Below are positions 1-6,460 of a DNA stretch of 10,734 nt, piece by piece. The stretch is from an uncultured Eubacteriales bacterium (GTDB taxonomy: Bacteria > Bacillota > Clostridia > Christensenellales > Christensenellaceae). The DNA is taken from positions 1 to 10,734 of the forward strand of contig CACZNR010000014.1 of NCBI GenBank assembly GCA_902782475.1. The letters run 5' to 3'. Both the position numbers and the translations under genes were made by a program. The notes under the pieces were generated by a model. That model did not search any database, was not told the DNA's origin, and was given only the letters and a program-made list of their open reading frames with translations. Numbering within the stretch: position 1 is the first letter of the stretch; each line of letters starts with the position of its first letter.

Positions 1-487
1 GACCATGCATGGTCATGATATCGCAGGGGAAGAGATAGCTTACAGCAGGATGCTGGCAATGGGGCATGACAAGAAGCTGAGCAGAGAGGTGGCTGTATTG
101 GTCAGAGAGCATATGTACGATCTTCGAGGAGATGCAAAGGAGAATAAGATCAGAAAGAAAATACAAACACTAGGCTATGAGACATTCGAAAGACTGATCG
201 AACTCAGAAGGGCAGATTTTCTTGGGAGCGGAAGAGAAAAGGAACCAGTAAGGACAGCTGATAAGTTTACAAGGATAATGAATCAGATGAAGGATCAGAA
301 GGTACCTATGCAACTGTCAGAACTCAACATAAGAGGAAGCGATATCATAAAAGCATATAACATCAGAGGAAGAATGATAGGGGAAGTGCTCGATCGTCTT
401 CTCTCGTACTGCTGCATGCATCCATTGAAAAACACAAAAGAAAATCTTCTCAGAGAAGCAGGGAACATTCTCAGAAATCTGAACTGA
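1..487 (+). CDS. cca: CCA-adding tRNA nucleotidyltransferase, C-terminal part (5' end outside window)
   Basis: This is the C-terminal third or so of a tRNA nucleotidyltransferase, which adds or repairs the 3' CCA end of tRNA in the cytoplasm. The frame is open to the left edge (first full codon at position 2, Thr, then Met-His-Gly-His-Asp), so the ATG at 5 is internal and not the true start. What remains begins in the HD domain (HGHD, then GEEIA and VREHMYDL) and runs into the RNA-binding tail of the family, with the signature LNIRGSDIIKAYNIRGRMIG followed by LLSYCCMHPLKNTKENL. The segment FERLIELRRADFLG is also typical. The catalytic head with the GSxxR and DxD motifs lies outside the window, so activity cannot be judged. 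The stop is TGA at 485-487. The gene is followed by a promoter for the next unit, and I see no clear intrinsic terminator. Confidence 0.9.
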   Translation, partial: TMHGHDIAGEEIAYSRMLAMGHDKKLSREVAVLVREHMYDLRGDAKENKIRKKIQTLGYETFERLIELRRADFLGSGREKEPVRTADKFTRIMNQMKDQKVPMQLSELNIRGSDIIKAYNIRGRMIGEVLDRLLSYCCMHPLKNTKENLLREAGNILRNLN

Positions 488-635
488 CCTGTAAACCAGT
501 AACTCATCGATGAGCACAGCTTGTAACACAGTACTACATTTTAAAATGAATGATCATTGATGGTGTATCTTGAATAAACGCAAGTAAAATAGTATATTTA
601 AACTAGATTATTATGTATAAAAAGGCGGGAGATCT
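488..635 (+). other. Intergenic gap with palindromes and the hydrolase promoter
   Basis: This 148-base gap between cca and the hydrolase gene contains three loopless perfect palindromes: CTCATCGATGAG (503-514), CATTTTAAAATG (537-548) and AATGATCATT (549-558). The last two directly abut. A sigma-A-like promoter follows (570-598), then a purine-rich ribosome binding site. No hairpin followed by a T run is visible, so cca transcription may continue into the next unit. No small ORF in the gap looks real. Confidence 0.5.
570..598 (+). promoter_or_regulatory. Predicted sigma-A promoter for the hydrolase-dnaD-dnaI unit
   Basis: A -35 box TTGAAT (570-575, 4 of 6 to consensus) is followed by exactly 17 bases and a -10 box TATATT (593-598, 5 of 6). 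Transcription would start near 605, giving a leader of about 30 bases with the SD at 621-631. Placement is by eye only. Confidence 0.55.
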
Positions 636-1514
636 ATGGAGAGACAACAGGATATTAGCAAGAGAAATTCCGGAAAATTCGTGAATGTTTCTTTCCAGAC
701 AGCAATAAATGATCAGAACGGTGAGAAGATGGTCAGAGTAAAGGCACGTGTCCATTACAAGGAAAAAGGACAGGGACCTGTACTGCTGCTTCTTCATGAT
801 GTAGCACAGACAAACGATATTTTCAAATATATAATGCCGAAACTGGGCCAGGATTTCAGGGTCATAGCGCCGGATCTTTTAGGACATGGGCTTTCCGACT
901 GTCCGGATATAGATTATCTGGTGGAAGATTATTCACTGTATCTTGAAGCTTTTATAAAAGCTCTTGGGCTTGAGAACATAAATATACTTGCCTGCGGTCA
1001 GAGCTGTGCATATGCCGTGGATTACTGCTGGTATAATCAGCAGAATATAGAGAAGATGATATTCATCAATCCTGGTTCTTTCTCCGATCTAAAGCTTGGC
1101 ATGGCCACAAAGATCAACAGTTTCTATGGTGGCATGGTAATGAAATTGTTCAGGAATGAGAATTTCGTAAGAAAAATGTTTGAAAAGGCATTTTTTGACA
1201 AGACTGCCTTAAGAGACAGCTATATCAAGGCTTTCTGCCACCCGTATGAGAATCCTGATGTTCAGTACAGTGTCAGGGCTGCAATAGCAAACTTCGATGA
1301 TTCCAATGCCATAAGACTCCTGGACAACATATATAAACCTATACTGTATCTCAGCGGAAATGAGGATCTTATCAGTAACAGACATACAAGCAATCTTTAT
1401 CTTAACTCTTCAGCAGTACCTTATGATATGGTGATCAGGAACTGCGGAGCGCTTCCTCATCTGGAAAAGATCGAGAATTCCGCAATGGGTATACTCAGAT
1501 TCCTGTCAGAGTAG
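636..1514 (+). CDS. Alpha/beta hydrolase fold protein
   Basis: A 292-residue cytoplasmic protein (no signal peptide or membrane segment) with the alpha/beta hydrolase layout. A strand and oxyanion-hole region LLLLHDVAQ lies at 50-58, DLLGHGLSD at 80-88, the nucleophile elbow CGQSCA with Ser123, the acid Asp244 in SGNEDLIS, and His275 in GALPHLEK, so a full Ser-Asp-His triad can be proposed. Two positions depart from the usual motifs: HG is HD (54-55), and GxSxG is GQSCA with Ala in the last place. The substrate cannot be named; esterase, lipase-like or C-C hydrolase activity are all possible. Residues 1-35 form an N-terminal stretch before the fold begins. The ATG is chosen for the strong upstream SD AAAGGCGGGAG (621-631). 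The stop TAG lies inside the SD of the next gene, so it is very probably co-transcribed with the DnaD gene; why it sits with primosome genes is unknown. Confidence 0.88.
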   Translation: MERQQDISKRNSGKFVNVSFQTAINDQNGEKMVRVKARVHYKEKGQGPVLLLLHDVAQTNDIFKYIMPKLGQDFRVIAPDLLGHGLSDCPDIDYLVEDYSLYLEAFIKALGLENINILACGQSCAYAVDYCWYNQQNIEKMIFINPGSFSDLKLGMATKINSFYGGMVMKLFRNENFVRKMFEKAFFDKTALRDSYIKAFCHPYENPDVQYSVRAAIANFDDSNAIRLLDNIYKPILYLSGNEDLISNRHTSNLYLNSSAVPYDMVIRNCGALPHLEKIENSAMGILRFLSE

Positions 1515-1522
1515 GTGGTCAG

Positions 1523-2941
1523 ATGACATTCGATTTAAATAATCTGGATATGGTGATAGTCCCTAAGGGAGCTCTACGTATCCTGCTTCACAGAGATCCT
1601 TTGATAATAAAGGTATATTTATATGGATTGCTGAATTCGTCTGCGTCACAGCAGGAGATATCAGGCGCACTTGGTATTGATGAAGGAAAGATCCTCAGTG
1701 CATTTGAAAGTCTCCAGCAGGATGGACTCATAGAGATAGATATCAAAGAAAAAAGGATTATATATAAGAACATCTCCGTTCAGAAAGAAGAACTGGATCA
1801 TAACATATATACTGATCAGGTATTTAATTCTACACTTGAACAGTTTTTCGGTGACAGAGTACTTAACCGCAGTGACTACGAGACATTTTACAGGCTGATA
1901 GATACCTATGACATGGAAAAAGAGGTCGTCCTGACTCTGGCTGAATACTGTATCAAGCTATATGGGAACAGGGTATCTTCAGGTCAGATCATGAAGACGG
2001 CTGCACTCTGGAAGGATGAAGGTATAGATACCAGGGAAAAGGCTAACAGGAGACTGGCCTCATATTCAAAATATTATGCAGAAATAAAGGAACTGCTCAC
2101 CATGCTGAGCATAAAGAGAGCACCGACAGAACAGGAGATGAGTCTCTACGAGAAATGGGTGGAGACCTGGGGTTTCTCATTCAGTGGCATAAAAAAAGCT
2201 ATGGATGCAACTACAGGAGCCAGAAATCCTAGCCTCAAATATCTTGATGGCATCCTTAAGAATCTTTATCAGAATGGAAAACTGTCAGCTAAGGATATAG
2301 AGGATTATTTTACCCTCAATGAAAAGCTTGATGATAACATCAAAGAGGTCCTGAGGGAACTTTCATATTCCAGCCTTGCAGTTTCATCTGTTCAGAGAGA
2401 AAAGTATCTTTCTTTCCTGGAACAGGGCTTTACCCAGAAAGAGATACTTCTGGCCTGCAGACAGGGCAAGGGAAGGAACAGAATAGACCTTGAATATGTG
2501 GGTACCGTTCTTGGCGGATGGAAGATGCTTGGTCTTACAAGGGAAAAGGATATCCTTGACTATCTGGAACAGGAGAACAGGAAAACTGATACAGTAAAAG
2601 AGATATACAGGATCGTTGGTAAGACAGGAACAGTCTCGAAAACAGATGTTAATCTGTACAATCGTTTCAGGGATGAACTGGATTACTATGATGATGTCAT
2701 ATTATATGCGGCCGAATGTGCAAAGGGGTATGCCACACCATTAAGAAGCATGAACACAATACTTACACGATGGAAACAGGCTGGAGTCCGTAATCTTTCA
2801 GATGCAAAAAGGTACAGTCAGAAAAATACCAGGACTGGAAAGAATATAAGTGATATCATGGAACATGACTATTCTTCAGAACAGAGGAAGATGAATGATC
2901 CGAGACAGAGATTCAAAGAGAGAGAAGATAACAATGAATAA
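1523..2941 (+). CDS. DnaD-domain replication initiation protein with four tandem DnaD-like repeats
   Basis: A 472-residue protein of the DnaD/DnaB (Firmicute) primosome family, which helps load the replicative helicase on DNA. Residues 1-85 look like a winged-helix domain (VPKGALRILL, then QQEISGALGIDEGKILSAFESLQQDGLIEI). They are followed by four similar helical blocks at about 104-178, 192-263, 276-348 and 358-431. Blocks 2 to 4 share a polar start, an LY or KY pair, an I/V-hydrophobic helix with small residues, a Gly-rich turn, an IL/VL pair ending in Trp or Leu-Tyr, and a Gly followed by a DA/DI-x-x-Y/L end; block 1 is the most divergent. The third block keeps a YxxxVxxxW version of the DnaD YxxxIxxxW motif (Tyr325 to Trp333). 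A short charged tail ends the protein. The SD is the AGGTGG overlapping the previous stop. It overlaps the helicase-loader gene by a few bases. The pairing with dnaI supports a replication role. Confidence 0.85.
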   Translation: MTFDLNNLDMVIVPKGALRILLHRDPLIIKVYLYGLLNSSASQQEISGALGIDEGKILSAFESLQQDGLIEIDIKEKRIIYKNISVQKEELDHNIYTDQVFNSTLEQFFGDRVLNRSDYETFYRLIDTYDMEKEVVLTLAEYCIKLYGNRVSSGQIMKTAALWKDEGIDTREKANRRLASYSKYYAEIKELLTMLSIKRAPTEQEMSLYEKWVETWGFSFSGIKKAMDATTGARNPSLKYLDGILKNLYQNGKLSAKDIEDYFTLNEKLDDNIKEVLRELSYSSLAVSSVQREKYLSFLEQGFTQKEILLACRQGKGRNRIDLEYVGTVLGGWKMLGLTREKDILDYLEQENRKTDTVKEIYRIVGKTGTVSKTDVNLYNRFRDELDYYDDVILYAAECAKGYATPLRSMNTILTRWKQAGVRNLSDAKRYSQKNTRTGKNISDIMEHDYSSEQRKMNDPRQRFKEREDNNE

Positions 2942-3866
2942 CATACAGGATATTTTTGCATATCTGGATCTTCAGAGAAACAGAGAGGAACTCAGAAGAA
3001 AAGACTGGACAGAAAAACTGTATCAGGCACACCCGGACATAAGAGATCTTGAAAACAGGAAAAGAAAGATCATTCTTGATAGACTGAAGGAAGTGATGGA
3101 GTCTCCTCTTGAAAAGGATACGATCATAAGTAAAAGTGAGACCGAGATAGGGGAGATAGACAAACAGCTGAATGAGCTCAGAGAACTGTACAGGGTTGAG
3201 CCATACAGGAATAAGTATATTTGTGATAAGTGCAATGGTACAGGATACTGTAATGGTTCATTGTGTACCTGTGTAAGAGCAAAGGCATACAAGGAGCTTT
3301 TCGGTGCCAGGACGGCATCTGATATCAAGACTTCGTATGCTCACTTTGATAAACATTTATTTGATGAACAGGATCAGCTGGATGAATCTGAAGCAACAAG
3401 ATTGTTTCTTGAGGATTATGCATCCCATTATGATAAGAATGACAAGAAGATCATTGTTTTTTCAGGACCTCCAGGGCTGGGAAAGACTTATCATATGGAA
3501 AGTCTTCTTAAAATACTGTCAGAAAAAGAAGAGGATATCTGTCTCATATCATCATACAGACTCTTTGATGCTTTTCACAAGGACAGACTCGGAGAACTTG
3601 AAGATCTGAGGATCATATACGATTCAAAGATACTGGCGATCGATGATCTGGGCAGTGAACCAATGACACAGAATGTTACACGGGAGTATCTGTTTGACAT
3701 GCTGACATATCGCATGGAAAAAGGAACATATACTTTCTTTGCAACGAATAATGATATCAAACAGTTACAGGACAGGTATTCAGGAAGGGTAGTGTCCAGA
3801 ATGATCGGTTCTGACAGTATCTATCTTACGTTCGAAGGGAAGGATCTGAGGATCAGAGGATTCTGA
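2934..3866 (+). CDS. dnaI: DnaI/DnaC-type helicase loader, AAA+ ATPase
   Basis: A 310-residue AAA+ ATPase resembling B. subtilis DnaI and E. coli DnaC, which deliver the hexameric helicase to DNA. Residues 1-90 are charged and probably coiled-coil. A cysteine cluster follows (Cys97, 100, 106, 111 and 113), likely binding zinc. The ATPase domain carries Walker A GPPGLGKT (178-185), Walker B ILAIDDLG (233-240), a sensor-like FFATNND (268-274) and RYSGRVVSRM with candidate arginine-finger residues (281-290). The start is taken at 2934 (MNNIQDIF), where the ATG overlaps the dnaD stop (2939-2941), because it gives an N-terminus of usual family length. An in-frame ATG at 2895 (13 residues longer) has a better SD, AGAGGAAG at 2883-2890, and cannot be excluded. 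The 5' overlap with the DnaD gene suggests translational coupling. Symbol by family resemblance, not by a search. Confidence 0.88.
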   Translation: MNNIQDIFAYLDLQRNREELRRKDWTEKLYQAHPDIRDLENRKRKIILDRLKEVMESPLEKDTIISKSETEIGEIDKQLNELRELYRVEPYRNKYICDKCNGTGYCNGSLCTCVRAKAYKELFGARTASDIKTSYAHFDKHLFDEQDQLDESEATRLFLEDYASHYDKNDKKIIVFSGPPGLGKTYHMESLLKILSEKEEDICLISSYRLFDAFHKDRLGELEDLRIIYDSKILAIDDLGSEPMTQNVTREYLFDMLTYRMEKGTYTFFATNNDIKQLQDRYSGRVVSRMIGSDSIYLTFEGKDLRIRGF

Positions 3867-3878
3867 CCGTTGGGTATC

Positions 3879-3899
3879 AGGATGCTGAAACTGTATCCT
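3879..3899 (+). repeat. Short imperfect hairpin after the helicase loader gene
   Basis: AGGATGC (3879-3885) can pair with the bases at 3893-3899 (GTATCCT) with one G-U pair, giving a 7-base-pair stem and a 7-base loop, 12 bases after the dnaI stop. No T run follows, so it is not a standard intrinsic terminator. It may protect the mRNA 3' end or act with the next dyad. Confidence 0.35.
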
Positions 3900-3927
3900 A
3901 TCTGTGAGTGCATAAGCCTTCACAGAT
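3900..3927. promoter_or_regulatory. Perfect 8-base inverted repeat overlapping the GNAT promoter; possible operator
   Basis: ATCTGTGA (3900-3907) and TCACAGAT (3920-3927) are exact inverted copies separated by 12 bases. The right arm covers the proposed -35 box TTCACA (3919-3924) of the GNAT gene, an arrangement expected of a repressor operator. It could instead fold as an RNA hairpin at the end of the upstream transcript, since the loop can add GC/GC pairs around ATAA, but no T run follows. Confidence 0.45.
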
Positions 3928-3947
3928 CAGGGATGCTTTGATATAAT
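3919..3947 (+). promoter_or_regulatory. Predicted strong sigma-A promoter for the GNAT gene
   Basis: A -35 box TTCACA (3919-3924, 5 of 6), a spacer of exactly 17 bases, and a perfect -10 TATAAT (3942-3947) preceded by the extended -10 element TGA (3939-3941). Transcription would start near 3954, about 25 bases before the ATG. This is the best promoter match in the window and implies the gene is transcribed on its own. Confidence 0.7.
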
Positions 3948-3978
3948 GTAAATCCAGTAAGAAAAGGTAGGTTAAGAT

Positions 3979-4440
3979 ATGGCAATAGAATATTTTCACA
4001 TCAGTGAAACAGATCACGATATGCTTGAACAGATAACGGAGCTTGAACAGGAGGTCCACTCCAAAAGGGGAGAAGCTCTGAATTATTTTGAAGCTCATTC
4101 ATTTGTGAGATATGGAAGAGTGTACGCAGCTCTTGAATATGACGAGGTATTAGGATGTGCTTATTTTGTAAGGGACTTCAATAATCCTGCAAAATGCTAT
4201 CTTTACGAAATAATCGTGAAACCAACCGAATCAGGCAAACATATAGGTGAGTCTCTGCTGCTGAGTGCATTTGCAGATCTTAAGGAAAGTAATCTGAGGA
4301 TGATAGAAGTATGCATACATCCATCTAACTATAAGGCACTAAATATATACAGAGAATCCCTTGGTTTCAATGTAATAAATGCCCAGGATGATTCACAGTT
4401 CAGCAATCTTGACTTCCTGGTGCTCAGGAAGACTCTGTAA
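3979..4440 (+). CDS. GNAT family N-acetyltransferase
   Basis: A 153-residue protein of the GNAT fold, expected to transfer an acetyl group from acetyl-CoA to an amine on an unknown substrate. Motif A is seen as YLYEIIVKPTESGKHIG (74-90), where the last residues fit the R/QxxGxG/A pyrophosphate-binding loop in degenerate form (SGKHIG), followed by helix residues ESLLLSAF. Motif B is seen as VCIHPSNYKALNIYRESLGF (111-130) with the usual Asn, Ala, Tyr and Gly-Phe. The first 45 residues carry the variable acceptor region. Length is normal for a single-domain GNAT. The ATG has a purine-rich AAGGTAGG (3964-3971) seven bases upstream. It has its own promoter and a strong terminator, so it is a single-gene unit. 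It could modify a protein N-terminus, an amino sugar or an antibiotic-like amine; nothing in the sequence decides this. Confidence 0.88.
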   Translation: MAIEYFHISETDHDMLEQITELEQEVHSKRGEALNYFEAHSFVRYGRVYAALEYDEVLGCAYFVRDFNNPAKCYLYEIIVKPTESGKHIGESLLLSAFADLKESNLRMIEVCIHPSNYKALNIYRESLGFNVINAQDDSQFSNLDFLVLRKTL

Positions 4441-4461
4441 TTACATGTACTGAGATAAATA

Positions 4462-4494
4462 AAAGGAGCTGTCTCATTTTGAGACAGCTCCTTT
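4462..4494. terminator. Bidirectional intrinsic terminator between convergent GNAT and prs genes
   Basis: AAAGGAGCTGTCTC (4462-4475) pairs perfectly with GAGACAGCTCCTTT (4481-4494) around a five-base loop: 14 base pairs. On the plus strand the stem ends in TTT followed by GGTTTA; on the minus strand the outer side reads CTTTTATTTAT. It lies 21 bases after the GNAT stop and 14 bases from the prs stop, so it can serve both genes. Confidence 0.9.
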
Positions 4495-4508
4495 GGTTTA
4501 CTTCTGTT

Positions 4509-5498
4509 TTATTTGTCCAGCTCTTCCAGAACTTTTTCAGGAACTTTGGCAAATAGTGGGCTTACGGATACTCTGTTGTGGATCCTTGAGACGGCTTCTG
4601 CAAATAACGGAGCTGCTGAAACAGTGATCATCTTCTTAGATGCTTCAAGGAATGGATTCTCAACAGTATCAGTGCTGATAACGAGTTCGATAGGACTTTC
4701 ATCAATCCTCTTGACACCATTTTCTCTGAGGATGTTGTGGCCAAGAGCTGCTATGATCCTCTTTGCTCCCTTATCCTTAAGTACATTAGCGATATCGATA
4801 AGTGTACCTCCGGAAATTGAGAAGTCATCCACTATAAGACAATCTTTTCCGTCAACATCACCGATGAGCTCAAGGATCTTGGCATTCTCATCGTGAGCAA
4901 CTCTTGTTTTGTCGCCGATCGCAACAGGTGTTCCAAGATAGTCTGCATATTTTCTTGCAGTCTTTGCAAATCCTGCATCAGGTGAAACAACAACAAGATT
5001 ATCTATAGAGGTATATTTCTTTACGCTTTCACAAAGCAGCGGGAGTGAATACAGATGATCTGATGGGATCCTGAAGAATCCCTGTATCTGAGGAGCATGA
5101 AGGTCCATGGTGATAAATCTGTCTGCGCCTGCAATCTCTATGCAGTCTGCACAGACTCTTGCTCTTATGGAAACTCTTGGTTCGTCTTTCTTATCGCCTT
5201 TAGCATAACCGAAATAAGGAACTATGACTGTGACCGAGCTGGCACTTGCCCTCTTGAATGCATCGATCCAGAAAAGTATCTCCACAAATTCATTATTCGG
5301 ATCCATGCCTATCGGCTGTACTAAATAAACGTCACTGTTTCTTACGGTTTCTCTGATTCTAACGAAGATATTTCCATCCGAAAAATGAATTACTTCTGAG
5401 TTTCCAAGTTCGGTGTTCAGGTATGAACACATCTTTTTTGCAAAGCTCTGTCCGCTTTTTCCTGCAAAAATCTTAACATTTCCTGATTCGCTATGCAT
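4509..5498 (-). CDS. prs: Ribose-phosphate pyrophosphokinase (PRPP synthetase), atypical loop sequences
   Basis: A 329-residue PRPP synthetase, which makes 5-phosphoribosyl 1-diphosphate from ribose 5-phosphate and ATP for purine, pyrimidine, His, Trp and NAD synthesis. Family landmarks in order: KIFAGKSG (9-16), HFSDGNIFVRI (38-48), PYFGYAKGDKK (94-104), MDLHAPQIQGFF (131-142), VSPDAG (171-176), DKTR (196-199) and IVDDFSISGGT (222-232), then SAAPLFAEAVSRIHN near the C-terminus. Two active-site regions differ from the common bacterial form: the ATP loop reads GDKKDEPRVSIRA where RQDRK...PITA is usual, and the PRPP loop has DDFSISGGT where DD(M/I)IDTGGT is usual, so the second acidic residue is Ile. 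I believe a subgroup with these loops exists, but I could not check. AGGAG (5509-5513) lies ten bases before the ATG. It is transcribed toward the shared terminator, probably from its own promoter. Confidence 0.92.
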   Translation of the reverse strand: MHSESGNVKIFAGKSGQSFAKKMCSYLNTELGNSEVIHFSDGNIFVRIRETVRNSDVYLVQPIGMDPNNEFVEILFWIDAFKRASASSVTVIVPYFGYAKGDKKDEPRVSIRARVCADCIEIAGADRFITMDLHAPQIQGFFRIPSDHLYSLPLLCESVKKYTSIDNLVVVSPDAGFAKTARKYADYLGTPVAIGDKTRVAHDENAKILELIGDVDGKDCLIVDDFSISGGTLIDIANVLKDKGAKRIIAALGHNILRENGVKRIDESPIELVISTDTVENPFLEASKKMITVSAAPLFAEAVSRIHNRVSVSPLFAKVPEKVLEELDK

Positions 5499-5539
5499 TT
5501 CTAAAAATCTCCTAAAAATAAAGACGAAATATCAACTTA

Positions 5540-5568
5540 ATAATATCACATCGTAAATCAACTATCAA
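5540..5568 (-). promoter_or_regulatory. Predicted sigma-A promoter for prs
   Basis: Read on the minus strand: -35 TTGATA (5568-5563, 5 of 6), a spacer of exactly 17 bases, and -10 TATTAT (5545-5540, 5 of 6). Transcription would start near 5533, leaving a leader of about 35 bases that contains the AGGAG ribosome binding site. The surrounding 103-base gap between the PHP gene and prs is very AT-rich and shows no terminator hairpin. Confidence 0.6.
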
Positions 5569-5601
5569 TAAATGACACCTTATTTTACTTCATATTAACT
5601 C

Positions 5602-6429
5602 TTATTTTCTAAAAAGTTTTTGTACAGAAGCCATTAAGAGTTCATTTTCATTTCCCCTTGTTTCCTTGCCAAGGTATGTATTTCTTCTTGTCCCATGGTT
5701 ATCACTACCCTGAGTGATTATGAGGCCGTATCTTTCTGCAATTGACATAAAATAGCTGCATTCCCTATCACTATGAATAGGATAAAACACTTCAATGCCC
5801 TTCAAACCAAGATCAAGAAGCTTGCGGAGCAATTTTTCAAAATCCGGCTCATGTATCTTTGCTGGATGTGCAAGTACTGTTGTTCCGGATGCTTTTTCAG
5901 AGATGGAAAAGATCTCTTCTTTGGTAAGGATACCCTTCTTTACAAAGTACTTGCAACCAACTCCGATGTAACGTTCAAAAGCTTCCTTTACTGTTCTGCA
6001 GTATCCTTTGTTTACCAGGAGCTGACCTATATGAGGTCTTGTAGGGACTCCGTTTCCTATAAGTTCCTGCAGTTCCTCGTTGGATATCCTGAAACCATCG
6101 TCCTGAAGCAGTCTCATCATTTTCACGATACGTGTCTTTCTCTCATCCAGGAGATAATTCAGTGCGTCATTCAGCACTGGATCATCCTGGTCATAGTTAT
6201 AGCACAGTATATGGAGCTCAGTGGGATGTTCGGCGGAAAACTCTATCCCCGGAATGGCGTTTATGCCATTTGAGGTAGCTTTTTTCAAAAAGTCTTTTGT
6301 TCCGCCAATGCAGTCATGGTCAGTAACGGAAACATACTCTATACCGTTTGACCTGCATTTGAATATAAGATCATCAAGAGAATCCGTACCGTCCGAATAA
6401 GTTGAATGTGTATGAAGATCTACTTTCAT
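5602..6429 (-). CDS. PHP-domain phosphoesterase (YciV/RNase AM-like)
   Basis: A 275-residue protein made almost entirely of a PHP (polymerase and histidinol phosphatase) metal-dependent phosphoesterase domain. Metal-ligand motifs seen in order: DLHTHSTYSDG (4-14), TDHD (36-39), GIEFS with Glu63, HILCY with His73, RPHIG with His133, LAHPA (187-190), and GSDNHG (241-246) with the last Asp and His. This order and length match the YciV family, whose studied members hydrolyse 3',5'-nucleoside bisphosphates (pAp) or act as 5'-3' exoribonucleases on short RNAs; the function here is inferred from that. The ATG at 6429 is the only reasonable start, since the first motif begins at residue 4, but no SD is visible upstream: the leader reads CTCCCCTTTTTAT. 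The gene lies 24 bases after the ftsH stop and in the same frame, with a terminator-like palindrome in between. Confidence 0.9.
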   Translation of the reverse strand: MKVDLHTHSTYSDGTDSLDDLIFKCRSNGIEYVSVTDHDCIGGTKDFLKKATSNGINAIPGIEFSAEHPTELHILCYNYDQDDPVLNDALNYLLDERKTRIVKMMRLLQDDGFRISNEELQELIGNGVPTRPHIGQLLVNKGYCRTVKEAFERYIGVGCKYFVKKGILTKEEIFSISEKASGTTVLAHPAKIHEPDFEKLLRKLLDLGLKGIEVFYPIHSDRECSYFMSIAERYGLIITQGSDNHGTRRNTYLGKETRGNENELLMASVQKLFRK

Positions 6430-6431
6430 AT

Positions 6432-6460
6432 AAAAAGGGGAGTGAGATATATCTCACTCC
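6432..6460 (-). terminator. Terminator-like perfect palindrome on the ftsH stop codon
   Basis: A 22-base perfect palindrome spans 6439-6460. On the minus strand GGAGTGAGA pairs with TCTCACTCC around a TATA loop (9 base pairs), followed by CC and five T residues (6436-6432). The ftsH stop TGA (6456-6454) is inside the left arm, and the PHP start codon follows two bases after the T run. It fits an intrinsic terminator for ftsH mRNA, though it would then limit transcription of the PHP gene; partial read-through is likely. Confidence 0.65.

Noticed and set aside
3304..3609. Alternative-frame 101-codon frame inside the helicase loader gene
   Set aside because: The other frame holds the cysteine cluster tail, Walker A and Walker B, so this is a shadow frame.
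3879..3899. Hairpin after dnaI as an intrinsic terminator
   Set aside because: The stem is only seven pairs with a G-U, and no T run follows; kept only as a short hairpin.
4513..4896. Plus-strand open frame of 127 codons opposite prs
   Set aside because: It lies fully antisense to a well-supported enzyme, has low-complexity Ser-rich translation, and has no ribosome binding site or family motif.
5773..6273. Plus-strand open frame of 166 codons opposite the PHP gene
   Set aside because: It is antisense to a gene with all PHP motifs intact; its translation is Cys/Phe-rich without any domain signal.
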